From Betaproteobacteria bacterium Ga0077532 (lineage in GTDB: Bacteria > Pseudomonadota > Gammaproteobacteria > Burkholderiales > Ga0077523), in the NCBI GenBank assembly GCA_001464895.1, contig LNEE01000031.1:118967-182966 (forward strand): a stretch of DNA of 64,000 bases, given 5' to 3'. Below are positions 1 to 8,128 of the stretch, one piece after another. How positions within the stretch are numbered: position 1 is the first letter of the stretch; every line of letters starts with the position of its first letter. The position numbers and the translations under genes were made by a program. The notes under the pieces were generated by a model. That model did no database searches and was not told the DNA's origin. It saw nothing but the letters and a program-made list of their open reading frames with translations.

Positions 1-1
1 G

Positions 2-238
2 ACGTACATCGACTCGCTCCGTTCGGGCAAGGTGGTGTACAAGCAAACCCGGCGCAGCGATGTGCGCATCTCGCCCTACGGTTGCACGGCTGTCATGACC
101 GGGCGTGGTGATTTCGGCGTCAGCATCGACGGGAAGGATGTCGAGGTGCAGTTGCGATTCACGAACGTATGGGTGAAGAACCCGGAAGGTTGGCAGATGG
201 TCGCATGGGAGGCCACGCGCATCCCGCCCAAGCCCTGA
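2..238 (+). CDS. NTF2-like / DUF4440 domain protein, C-terminal part
   Basis: The reading frame is open from base 2, so the start lies outside the window; about 78 residues remain. The visible part carries beta strands typical of the SnoaL/DUF4440 NTF2-like cone fold, with an ending of the type 'VWVKNPEGWQMVAWEATR', the usual last two strands of DUF4440 proteins. Such proteins are small cytoplasmic or exported folds with varied ligands, so no reaction can be named. A GTG at 32 could start a shorter product, but codons before it stay in frame and fit the family. It is followed by a terminator-like hairpin, so it appears to end its transcription unit. Confidence 0.6.
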   Translation, partial: TYIDSLRSGKVVYKQTRRSDVRISPYGCTAVMTGRGDFGVSIDGKDVEVQLRFTNVWVKNPEGWQMVAWEATRIPPKP

Positions 239-265
239 CGCGGACATCGCCACACGCACTTCCGG

Positions 266-293
266 AACGGCGGGGGCGTTTGCCCTCGCCGTT
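266..293 (+). terminator. Rho-independent-like terminator
   Basis: A 12-bp stem (266-277 with 282-293, one G-T pair) closes a 4-base GTTT loop. It is followed by a weak T-rich run (TCGCTTTC). It sits just after the NTF2-like gene and before mgtE. Confidence 0.6.
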
Positions 294-364
294 TCGCTTT
301 CGCGGTGCTGCATGACGTTGCGGCACCTTCCTTCAACGGGTGTTACCGGAGTCCATCGCCGGCC

Positions 365-1807
365 ATGTCCGAGATCGACGAGATCAAGCAGCACGAGAGC
401 GTGCAGGAGAGCCTGCAGCAGGTGATCGCGCTGCTCGCCAAGCACCGCGTGGTGGAGCATCTCGTCCACCATCAGGCGATGCGGCGGCACGAGCTGGTCG
501 AATCCCTCGTGCACAAGCAGAACGTCACCGAGCTGCAGAGGAAGCTCGAGGCGCTGCACCCGGCGGACGTGGCGTTCATCCTCGAGGCGCTGCCTCTCGG
601 AGACCGGCTGGCGGTCTGGCACCTCGTCAAGGCCGATCGCGACGGCGAGATCCTGCTCGAGGTCTCCGACGCTGTCCGCGCGACCCTCATCGCGGACATG
701 GAGCCCGAGGAGCTGGTCGCCGCCACCGAGCAGCTCGACACCGACGAGATCGCCGACCTCGCGCCCGACCTCCCCGAGGAGGTCATCGAGGACGTCTTCC
801 AGTCGCTCTCGATGGAGGAGCGCGAGCAGCTGCGCGCCGCCATGTCGTACCCCGAGGAATCCGTCGGGGCGCTGATGGACTTCGAGATGGTCACCATCCG
901 CGAGGACGTCACGCTCGAGGTGGTGCTGCGGTACCTGCGTCGCCTCGACGAACTGCCCGACCACACCGACCAGCTGTTCGTGGTGGATCGCGGCGACTTC
1001 CTGAAGGGCGTGCTGCCGGTGGGCCGCGTCCTCGTCAACGACCCCGACAAGCTCGTGGCCGAGGTCATGCTGCCCGACACCGTGCGCTTCCGGCCGGGGC
1101 AGATGGCCGACGAGGCCGCACAGGCCTTCGAGCGCTATGAGCTGGTGTCGGCACCGGTCGTCGACGATCGCGGCGAACTCGTCGGTCGCGTCACGGTGGC
1201 GGCGGTGATGGACTACATCCGCGAGGAGAGCGACAGCGACATGCTGGCCCTGGCCGGTCTGCGAGAGGGCGAGGACATCTTCTCGTCCGTCTGGATCTCG
1301 GCCAAGAACCGCTGGACCTGGCTCGCCGTCAATCTCGTGACCGCATTCATCGCCTCGCGCGTGATCGGCATCTTCGAGGGCAGCATCGAGAAGCTGGTCG
1401 CGCTGGCCGCACTCATGCCGATCGTCGCGGGCATCGGCGGCAACTCGGGCAACCAGACGATCACGATGCTGGTGCGCGCGATGGCGCTGGGCCAGATCCA
1501 CAGCGCGAACGCGCGGAAACTCCTCGCGAAGGAACTCGCGATCAGTCTGTTGAACGGTGTCGTCTGGGGGACGATCTTCGGATTCTTCGCGACCCTGCTC
1601 TATCACAGCCTGCCACTGGGCATCGTGATGATGGCGGCGATGACGCTGAACCTCATGGTGGCGGCGCTCTTCGGGGTCTTCATCCCCATCCTGCTGCATC
1701 GGATGGGGCGGGATCCCGCCGTCGGATCGTCGGTCCTCATCACGGCGCTCACGGACAGCGGCGGATTCTTCATCTTCCTCGGTCTGGCGACGCTGTTCCT
1801 CATCTGA
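365..1807 (+). CDS. mgtE: Magnesium transporter MgtE
   Basis: An inner-membrane Mg2+ channel of 480 residues. The N-terminal cytosolic helical domain contains the typical 'LHPADVAFILEALP' segment. Two CBS domains follow at roughly 130-255. The C-terminal five-helix membrane domain begins near residue 300. The pore region shows 'MPIVAGIGGNSGNQT', and the protein ends in a helix with 'ALTDSGGFFIFLGLA', both hallmarks of MgtE. I chose the ATG at 365, which has a GGAG at 348-351; an upstream in-frame GTG at 305 would add 20 residues lacking family character. It stands alone between a terminator and an unrelated hydrolase. Gating by Mg2+ through the N/CBS domains is known for the family and not visible here. 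Confidence 0.93.
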   Translation: MSEIDEIKQHESVQESLQQVIALLAKHRVVEHLVHHQAMRRHELVESLVHKQNVTELQRKLEALHPADVAFILEALPLGDRLAVWHLVKADRDGEILLEVSDAVRATLIADMEPEELVAATEQLDTDEIADLAPDLPEEVIEDVFQSLSMEEREQLRAAMSYPEESVGALMDFEMVTIREDVTLEVVLRYLRRLDELPDHTDQLFVVDRGDFLKGVLPVGRVLVNDPDKLVAEVMLPDTVRFRPGQMADEAAQAFERYELVSAPVVDDRGELVGRVTVAAVMDYIREESDSDMLALAGLREGEDIFSSVWISAKNRWTWLAVNLVTAFIASRVIGIFEGSIEKLVALAALMPIVAGIGGNSGNQTITMLVRAMALGQIHSANARKLLAKELAISLLNGVVWGTIFGFFATLLYHSLPLGIVMMAAMTLNLMVAALFGVFIPILLHRMGRDPAVGSSVLITALTDSGGFFIFLGLATLFLI

Positions 1808-1835
1808 ATGCCCAACCCATGAACGGAACGCCTGC

Positions 1836-2711
1836 GTGGTGCCAGCCCGTCGAAGTCTGCTGAGTCTCGCGGCAGCGGTCGCTGCTGCGGGGTGCTCGCC
1901 TCTGGCGCCGCTCAACTGGGCCGCTGGGGATGACGCCCGCCGGCGGGTGGATGTGGCGTACGGCGCTGCGCCGCGCCAGCAGCTCGACCTCTACGCGCCC
2001 GTCGATGGTATCCGCCGGGCACCGCTCGTCGTGTTCTTCTACGGAGGTTCCTGGACGGGCGGCGATCGCGCGAGCTATCGATTCGTCGGGGAAGCGCTGG
2101 CCGGGGTCGGCTGCGCGGTGGCGATCCCGGACTATCGCGTACACCCCGCGGTGCGCTATCCGGGCTTTCTCGAGGATTGCGCGGCCGCGGTCGCCTGGCT
2201 CCAGCGGAACGCCGACGCGCTCGGTATCGACGCTGGTCGGATGGTGCTCGCCGGCCACTCGGCAGGTGCCTACAACGCAGCCATGCTGGCCCTCGACCCC
2301 CGATGGCTGACTGCGGCCGGCGGCGATCGCGCCGCCGTGCGCGGCTGGGTCGGCCTGTGTGGCCCGTACGACTTCCTGCCGCCTCGCAGTGCCATTCTCC
2401 GCGACATCTTCGGGCCGCCTGCAGGATGGCCCGACACCCAGCCGGTCACGCATGCCAGTGCCGGGGCACCCCCCTCGCTGCTGCTCTGGGGCGATGACGA
2501 TTCGACGGTTCTTCCCCGGAATTCGGAGCGACTCGCTGCCCGGCTGCGCGATGCAGGCAACGATGTCACGACCGAGGCGTATCGCGGCGTGGGGCACGTC
2601 AAGCCGCTGCTCGCGTTGTCTCGACCGTTCCGAGATGCGGTGCCCGTGCTGCCGGCGGTGGAGGCCTTCGTCCACCGCGTGACCGCATCCACGCAAAGCG
2701 TCGCCTCGTAG
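1836..2711 (+). CDS. alpha/beta hydrolase, probable exported carboxylesterase
   Basis: A 291-residue alpha/beta hydrolase related to carboxylesterases and kynurenine formamidase-like enzymes. The N-terminus is hydrophobic and ends in a possible lipobox (AAAGC, Cys near 20), suggesting a lipoprotein. The oxyanion-region motif 'FFYGGSW' lies near residue 68 and the nucleophile elbow 'GHSAG' near 147. An acid candidate is in 'GDDDSTV' and the histidine in 'GVGHVKPL' near 250, so the triad looks complete. The start is a GTG with a second GTG directly after it. It begins 28 bases after mgtE. The substrate cannot be told from sequence. Confidence 0.75.
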   Translation: MVPARRSLLSLAAAVAAAGCSPLAPLNWAAGDDARRRVDVAYGAAPRQQLDLYAPVDGIRRAPLVVFFYGGSWTGGDRASYRFVGEALAGVGCAVAIPDYRVHPAVRYPGFLEDCAAAVAWLQRNADALGIDAGRMVLAGHSAGAYNAAMLALDPRWLTAAGGDRAAVRGWVGLCGPYDFLPPRSAILRDIFGPPAGWPDTQPVTHASAGAPPSLLLWGDDDSTVLPRNSERLAARLRDAGNDVTTEAYRGVGHVKPLLALSRPFRDAVPVLPAVEAFVHRVTASTQSVAS

Positions 2712-2781
2712 AATCACCGTCACGATCGATCGCACGCCGGGTTGGTCGAAGTGCGCAGCCGACACAACCACGGAGTTCACC

Positions 2782-3729
2782 ATGTCCAGCCACCACAGTC
2801 CCATCGTGCTTTCGTCCGAGATCACGCCGCGGTCCATGTTCGAGGGACGAAGGGCCTTCCTGCGCGATGCCGGGTTCGCACTGGCCCTGGCTGGTGTCGG
2901 CGCTGCCGCGTTGCGCCCCGGAGATGCCCACGCGAAGGCGTTCGATGGCGCGCGCAAGAGCCCCTTCAGCGTCAACGAGCCCGCCACGCCCTTCAAGGAC
3001 GTCACCACGTACAACAACTTCTACGAGTTCGGCACCGGGAAGGACGATCCTGCGGAGCGCGCCCACACGCTGAAGCCCCGGCCGTGGACGCTCTCCGTCG
3101 AGGGTGAATGTGCCAAGCCGAAGCGCTGGGATCTCGACGAGCTGCTGAAGCTCGCGGCGGTGGAGGAACGGATCTACCGCATGCGCTGCGTGGAGGGATG
3201 GTCCATGGTGATTCCCTGGAACGGCTATCCCCTCGCCGAGCTGCTGAAGCGCGCAGAGCCCAACGCCCGCGCGAAGTACGTGGAGTTCACGACGCTCGCG
3301 GACCCCGCGCAGATGCCTGGCATCCGGACGGCCGTACTCGACTGGCCTTACGTCGAGGGACTGCGGATCGATGAGGCCATGCATCCCCTCACCCTGCTCA
3401 CGCTGGGGCTCTACGGCGATCTCCTGCCCAATCAGAACGGCGCGCCGGTGCGCGTGGTCGTGCCGTGGAAGTACGGGTTCAAGAGCGCCAAGTCGATCGT
3501 CCGCATCCGTTTCACGGAGCAGGAGCCGCGCACCGCCTGGAACAAGGCCATCCCGCGGGAGTACGGCTTCTACTCGAACGTGAACCCGGCGGTCGACCAT
3601 CCCCGCTGGAGCCAGGCGAGGGAGCGTCGGATCGGTGAGTTCGGCAAGCGGGCGACCCTGCCCTTCAATGGCTATGGCGAACAGGTGGCCGGGCTATACG
3701 CCGGCATGGATCTCCGGAAGTTCTTCTGA
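2782..3729 (+). CDS. msrP: Protein-methionine-sulfoxide reductase catalytic subunit MsrP (YedY)
   Basis: A periplasmic molybdenum-cofactor enzyme that reduces methionine sulfoxide in envelope proteins, taking electrons from MsrQ. It has 315 residues. A twin-arginine signal is present (RRAFLRD at 23-29, then a hydrophobic stretch). The Mo ligand cysteine is Cys136 in '[11 protein letters not shown]', and family blocks such as '[11 protein letters not shown]' and 'WKYGFKS' are intact. msrQ follows 26 bases later, the usual two-gene operon. Induction by oxidative stress is known in other bacteria; I see no operator here. Confidence 0.95.
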   Translation: MSSHHSPIVLSSEITPRSMFEGRRAFLRDAGFALALAGVGAAALRPGDAHAKAFDGARKSPFSVNEPATPFKDVTTYNNFYEFGTGKDDPAERAHTLKPRPWTLSVEGECAKPKRWDLDELLKLAAVEERIYRMRCVEGWSMVIPWNGYPLAELLKRAEPNARAKYVEFTTLADPAQMPGIRTAVLDWPYVEGLRIDEAMHPLTLLTLGLYGDLLPNQNGAPVRVVVPWKYGFKSAKSIVRIRFTEQEPRTAWNKAIPREYGFYSNVNPAVDHPRWSQARERRIGEFGKRATLPFNGYGEQVAGLYAGMDLRKFF

Positions 3730-3755
3730 GCAGCGAACCAGCCGCGAAGCACGCC

Positions 3756-4394
3756 ATGGCGTTTCATCCCACGCCGCGCCAGGTGGACTTCATCAAGGCC
3801 ATGGTGTTCGCGGCCTGCCTGCTGCCGACGGCGCGGCTCGTCTGGGGCTTCACCACCGACAGCCTCGGGGCGAATCCCATCGAGTACATCACCCGCGCCA
3901 CGGGCTGGTGGACGCTGGCGTTCCTCGCGATCACCCTGGCCGTGACCCCCGCGCGTCGCTGGCTCTCGATGCCTTGGTTGCTGCGGCTGCGGCGCATGCT
4001 CGGCCTCTTCGCCTTCTTCCACGCCTGTCAGCACTTCACGACCTATGTGTGGCTGGACCAGTTCTTCGACTGGCCGGGCATGCTTGTCGACATTGCCAAG
4101 CGACCATTCGTGACCGTGGGTTTCGCCGCTTTCGTGCTCCTCGTGCCGCTTGCCGTCACATCGACCAATGCGATGGTTCGGCGCCTCGGCGCCCGGCGAT
4201 GGCAGCGGCTTCACCGACTCGTCTACGGCATCGCGATCCTCGGCGTGATCCACTTCTGGTGGCTGGTGAAGAAAGACGTCACCGAGCCGGCGATCTTTGC
4301 TGCAGTCATCGCATCGCTTCTGGTGGCGCGTCTGCTCGGGCGGTCGGGCACCTCCGGCGCCAGCCGGTCGCCGACGCGGGGAGTCGCTGGCTGA
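3756..4394 (+). CDS. msrQ: Heme-binding membrane subunit MsrQ (YedZ)
   Basis: The inner-membrane b-type heme partner of MsrP, passing electrons from the quinone pool or flavins to the periplasmic reductase. It has 212 residues with about six membrane segments of the ferric-reductase-like fold. Conserved histidines appear in 'FFHACQHFTTY' and 'QRLHRLVYG', with another in 'GVIHFWWLVKKD'. It lies directly behind msrP on the same strand. The C-terminus is serine- and arginine-rich and not conserved. Confidence 0.93.
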   Translation: MAFHPTPRQVDFIKAMVFAACLLPTARLVWGFTTDSLGANPIEYITRATGWWTLAFLAITLAVTPARRWLSMPWLLRLRRMLGLFAFFHACQHFTTYVWLDQFFDWPGMLVDIAKRPFVTVGFAAFVLLVPLAVTSTNAMVRRLGARRWQRLHRLVYGIAILGVIHFWWLVKKDVTEPAIFAAVIASLLVARLLGRSGTSGASRSPTRGVAG

Positions 4395-4493
4395 CGCGGC
4401 GCAGTCCCGTCCGGCCGGACACCGCTGATGACCAGCCTGCAGGAGCCGTCCTGACGACCAACGCGGCCCGCGGATGAACCCGGATCCGATCAG

Positions 4494-4508
4494 TGGCATA
4501 TGGGTTGC
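4494..4508 (+). promoter_or_regulatory. Sigma-54 (RpoN) -24/-12 promoter for the XrtA exopolysaccharide operon
   Basis: TGGCA at 4494-4498 and TTGC at 4505-4508 match the -24 (GG) and -12 (GC) elements at the exact spacing of the RpoN consensus. Transcription would begin near 4520, leaving a leader of about 165 bases before the export gene at 4687. The 292-base gap 4395-4686 otherwise holds no gene. XrtA systems often carry the two-component pair PrsK/PrsR, where PrsR is a sigma-54 activator; those genes are not in this window. Confidence 0.65.
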
Positions 4509-4686
4509 TTTTGTGCCCCTCGTTCTCTCCCGGCAGTCCACCGGTCCTGGGGGCCGAGAACCGGAATGTTCGGGCCCCGGCCCTCGGAAGAACGTAGGTC
4601 CCAATTTGGCCCGAAGCTCGGCGCGCCACAGGCACAGACCTGACGAAGCGCTCTCTGCCGGGCTGATCCTGACGCGTGGCGACAGC

Positions 4687-5346
4687 ATGTCGTGGAGGCT
4701 GACGATGGTTTCATTTGCCGGAAGGCATGGTTTTCTTGGTCGCGTGGGGCAGTTGGTCCTGCTCGTTGCCGCTGTGGCACTGATGGCGGGCTGTGTGAGC
4801 CGCCCAAAGCATCCCCCAGCCCCGCGCGTGGCGGCGACTTCGGACTACCAGTACATCATCGGTCCCGGTGACGCGGTCAACGTGATCGTCTGGCGCAATG
4901 CCGACCTCACGACCACCGTCCCAGTCCGCCCCGACGGCAGGATCACCGTGCCGCTGGTGGAGGACCTCGTTGCGATCGGCAAGACGCCTTATGCCCTGGC
5001 GCGCGATATGGAGAAGGCGCTCGGGAAGTACATTCGTGACCCGGTCGTGACCGTGATCGTCACCGCCTTCGTCGGGCCGTTCAGCGAGCAGATCCGTGTG
5101 GTCGGCGAAGCCGCCCGGCCGCAGGCCCTCCCCTATCGCCAGGACATGACCATGCTCGACGTGATGATCGCCGTCGGCGGCATCACCGACTTCGCCGACG
5201 GCAACTCTGCGACGCTCGTCCGGGCAGCCGAGGGCGGCAAGCTCTACACGGTCCGGCTCGAGGATCTCCTTCGACGTGGTGACATAGGTGCCAACGTCGA
5301 TGTGAAGCCAGGCGACGTCCTGGTCATTCCGCAGAGCTGGTTCTGA
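4687..5346 (+). CDS. XrtA-system polysaccharide export lipoprotein (Wza-like)
   Basis: A polysaccharide biosynthesis/export protein thought to form part of the outer-membrane exit for exopolysaccharide. With the ATG at 4687 it has 219 residues. A signal peptide ends in the lipobox 'LMAGC' (Cys36). It is followed by the Poly_export block ('YIIGPGDAVNVIVWRN') and one SLBB-like segment ('IRVVGEAARPQALPYR'). An ATG at 4705 would also leave a full lipoprotein signal. An open frame to 4474 exists, but its sequence is unlike any family and crosses the promoter. It is the first gene of the operon; the chain-length protein starts 46 bases later. Confidence 0.9.
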   Translation: MSWRLTMVSFAGRHGFLGRVGQLVLLVAAVALMAGCVSRPKHPPAPRVAATSDYQYIIGPGDAVNVIVWRNADLTTTVPVRPDGRITVPLVEDLVAIGKTPYALARDMEKALGKYIRDPVVTVIVTAFVGPFSEQIRVVGEAARPQALPYRQDMTMLDVMIAVGGITDFADGNSATLVRAAEGGKLYTVRLEDLLRRGDIGANVDVKPGDVLVIPQSWF

Positions 5347-5392
5347 GCGCCGGCTCAGGTCCGCACCCCGTCGCCATGGAGATGATCCGGTC

Positions 5393-6958
5393 GTGAACGT
5401 CGTATTCGTGGAACTCCTGGAGTACGTCCGGGGCATGTGGCGCCGGCGCTTGGTCGGGCTCGCCGCTGCATGGGTGGTCGCGATCGCCGGCCTCGTGGCG
5501 CTTGCCATGGCGCCTGACAAGTACGAAGCCTCGGCGCGAGTGTTCGTCGACACCCAGTCGGTCCTCAAGCCGCTCATGAGCGGCCTGGCCGTGCAGCCGA
5601 ACGTCGAGCAACAGGTGGGCATGCTGAGCCGCACGCTGCTGTCGCGCCCGAACATCGACAAGCTGATCCGGATGGCCGATCTGGATCTCGACACCAAGAC
5701 GCCCGAGCAACGGGAGCTTCTTGTCGAGCGCCTCGGCAAGAACATCCAGGTGGGAGGCTCGCCAGGAGACAACCTCTACACGATCAGCTATCGCGACCAG
5801 AACACCGGTCGAGCGAAACGCGTGGTGGACTCCCTGCTGACGATCTTCGTCGAGTCGGGGCTCGGTGGAAACCGTCGGGATACCCAGAAAGCGCAGCAGT
5901 TCATCGATCAGCAGATCCAGGATTACGAACGACGCCTCCAGGAATCCGAGCGCCGTCTCAAGGAGTTCAAGCTTCGCAACCTCGGGTCCGTCGGCGGTGA
6001 AAGCGCCCTGCAGTCGATCAACACGATCGAGCAGACCTTGAGCAACGTCCGCATCGAGCTTCGTGCCGCGATGCAATCCCGCGACACTCTGAAGCGGGAA
6101 CTTGCCGGTGAGGAGCCGGTGTTCATTCCGGAGGAAGGGGACGATACAAGCCGGACCGACTCCGTGCCCGAGTTCGATGCCCGGATCGATGCCTTGCAGA
6201 AGCATCTCGACGAAATGCTTCGCCAGTACACGGAAGAGCATCCCGATGTCGCCGGGTCGAAGCGGGTCCTGGCCGACCTCGAGCAACAGCGCAGGGAGAT
6301 CATCGAGAAGCGCCGGAAACTGTTGAATACGAAGTCCGGCCGGGCGCGCGCATCCAATATCGATCGCAACCCCGTCTATCAGCAGCTCAAGCTCGCGCTG
6401 GCCGATGGCGAGGCCAACGTTGCTGCCCTCCGCGGCAAGGCCGACGAACTCGAGTCGAAGCTAGCGCAGTTCAAGGCCATGGCACGTACGAAGCCTGAGG
6501 TCGAGGAAGAGTTCGTCCAGCTGAATCGCGACTATCAGGCTCAGAAGTCCAACTACGACAACCTCGTGGCCCGTCGTGAAGCGGCCATGATGACCAGCCA
6601 GTTGGAGCAGTCATCCTCCGTGGCGGACTTCCGGATCATCGATCCGCCCCGTGTCTCCAACAAGCCTGTGGCGCCGAACCGCCTGCTGCTGCTCGGCTTC
6701 ATCGTTGCCGTGTCGCTCGGCGCTGGTCTCTTCGCCGCGCTCGCTTATAGCCAGCTCTTCCCAGTGTTCCACTCCATGAAGAGCCTGCGCAGGACCCTGT
6801 CTCGACCGGTACTTGGTGCGGTCTCGCTGCAGGACAGCGGTAAGTCGAAGCGCAATCGCCAGGTGATCAACATCGTGTTCTTCAGTGGCCTCGCCACCCT
6901 GCTGGCGGCATTCGGCTCCGCCCTGGTTTTCCTGCTGTTCGTCGCACGCGTCGCGTGA
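5393..6958 (+). CDS. XrtA-system polysaccharide chain-length determinant (Wzz/GumC-like)
   Basis: An inner-membrane polysaccharide co-polymerase that sets chain length and connects polymerisation with the export lipoprotein. It has 521 residues with a GTG start preceded by GGAGATG. A first membrane helix lies near 20-42, then a Wzz N-domain. A long periplasmic coiled-coil region follows at roughly 160-390, rich in Arg, Glu and Gln. A further helix near 425-450 comes after a proline-rich 'RIIDPPRVSNKPVAPNR' turn, and there is a last helix at the C-terminus. No kinase domain is fused; the separate kinase gene follows 11 bases later. Confidence 0.9.
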   Translation: MNVVFVELLEYVRGMWRRRLVGLAAAWVVAIAGLVALAMAPDKYEASARVFVDTQSVLKPLMSGLAVQPNVEQQVGMLSRTLLSRPNIDKLIRMADLDLDTKTPEQRELLVERLGKNIQVGGSPGDNLYTISYRDQNTGRAKRVVDSLLTIFVESGLGGNRRDTQKAQQFIDQQIQDYERRLQESERRLKEFKLRNLGSVGGESALQSINTIEQTLSNVRIELRAAMQSRDTLKRELAGEEPVFIPEEGDDTSRTDSVPEFDARIDALQKHLDEMLRQYTEEHPDVAGSKRVLADLEQQRREIIEKRRKLLNTKSGRARASNIDRNPVYQQLKLALADGEANVAALRGKADELESKLAQFKAMARTKPEVEEEFVQLNRDYQAQKSNYDNLVARREAAMMTSQLEQSSSVADFRIIDPPRVSNKPVAPNRLLLLGFIVAVSLGAGLFAALAYSQLFPVFHSMKSLRRTLSRPVLGAVSLQDSGKSKRNRQVINIVFFSGLATLLAAFGSALVFLLFVARVA

Positions 6959-6969
6959 AAGGTGCATGA

Positions 6970-8121
6970 ATGAGCTTGATCGAACAGGCTGCCCGTAGAC
7001 TCGAGCAGTTGCGTGAGGCAGGGAGCCAGCTGTCCGGGAACCTCGAGTTTCCCGGGGCGGACGCGGCGACCCGCCGACCTGAGGAAGAGAACAGCATCAT
7101 CGAGCGCGCCGCGCAGAAACTTCGCGCGCTCAACGAGGATCCCGCGGTGGCCCCGCGCGTCCATGTGCCTCCTACGAACGAAGCGCGTCAGGAGTCCCAG
7201 AGGGCGACCCGAGAGGCCAGTCAGACGGCGGCCACCTCTGCCCTGGAGCAAGCGCCTGACTTGCCGGCCGCCGTTCCAGGTGCGCTTGCCGCGATGGAGC
7301 CGACCGCCCAGGTCGGCGAGCCCTCTCCGGAGCCCATGCGCGCCCAGCGTGGCGAGGGCAGCATGGTCAGGCCCCAGGGTCGGCAACGGTCCCGGGAAGT
7401 CGAGATCGATTTCAACCGCATCCTCGAGCGTGGCCTGCTCACGCCAAACAGCGCGCAGTCCCGCCTGGCCAACGAGTTGCGCGTGATCAAGCGGCCCCTC
7501 ATCAACAACTGTCTCGGCAAGGGTGCGACGCCGGTCAAGTTCGCGCGCCGCATCATGGTGACGAGCGCACTTCCCGGCGAGGGAAAGAGCTTTGTCTCTC
7601 TCAACCTCGCCCTGTCCATCGCGATGGAGCGCGACAGCACGGTGTTGTTGCTCGAGGGTGACCCCACCCGTCCTGCCTTGGCGGAGATGTTGGGAATCCC
7701 GCCCGCGCGCGGCCTGATGGACTTGCTGGCGGATCCCAAGCTGGATGTGTCCGACGTCCTGATCCGCACCAACCTCGGCAGGTTGTCGTTCATCCCTGCC
7801 GGAACGCGAAACGAGCATGCCACCGAACTTCTGGCCAGCACGGTCATGGAACATCTCGTGGAACAGCTGTACGAGCGCTATCCAGACCGGATCCTGATTT
7901 TCGATTCGCCGCCTCTGCTGGCTGCTCCGGAACCGCGGGTGCTGGCGCAGCACATGGGGCAGATCGTCTACGTCGTCGAAGCCGACCAGACGTCCCAGAG
8001 CACTGTGCAGGAAGCACTGTCCACAATCGAGTCCTGCCCGGTCGTGATGGCGGTGCTGAACAAGTCCTCCTATCGGGAGGAGGGCTATTACTACTCGTAC
8101 TACTACGCGCAGCCGGAGTGA
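6970..8121 (+). CDS. XrtA-associated tyrosine autokinase (BY-kinase)
   Basis: A cytoplasmic bacterial tyrosine kinase that works with the chain-length protein to drive polymerisation and export cycles. It has 383 residues. The first 150 or so are low-complexity and Ala/Glu/Arg rich. The kinase domain holds the Walker A 'SALPGEGKS' near 198-206, Walker A' 'LLLEGDPTRP' near 222, and the Walker B-type 'ILIFDSPPLL' near 310. The tail is a tyrosine cluster (GYYYSYYYAQPE), the expected autophosphorylation site. It follows the Wzz-like gene closely and ends next to the barrel gene start at 8129. Confidence 0.92.
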   Translation: MSLIEQAARRLEQLREAGSQLSGNLEFPGADAATRRPEEENSIIERAAQKLRALNEDPAVAPRVHVPPTNEARQESQRATREASQTAATSALEQAPDLPAAVPGALAAMEPTAQVGEPSPEPMRAQRGEGSMVRPQGRQRSREVEIDFNRILERGLLTPNSAQSRLANELRVIKRPLINNCLGKGATPVKFARRIMVTSALPGEGKSFVSLNLALSIAMERDSTVLLLEGDPTRPALAEMLGIPPARGLMDLLADPKLDVSDVLIRTNLGRLSFIPAGTRNEHATELLASTVMEHLVEQLYERYPDRILIFDSPPLLAAPEPRVLAQHMGQIVYVVEADQTSQSTVQEALSTIESCPVVMAVLNKSSYREEGYYYSYYYAQPE

Positions 8122-8128
8122 CCGACGC

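Noticed and set aside
305..364. N-terminal extension of mgtE from a GTG
   Set aside because: The extra 20 residues have no family match and the ATG at 365 has a better ribosome site.
4474..4686. Upstream extension of the export lipoprotein frame
   Set aside because: It crosses the sigma-54 promoter and would destroy the lipoprotein signal peptide.
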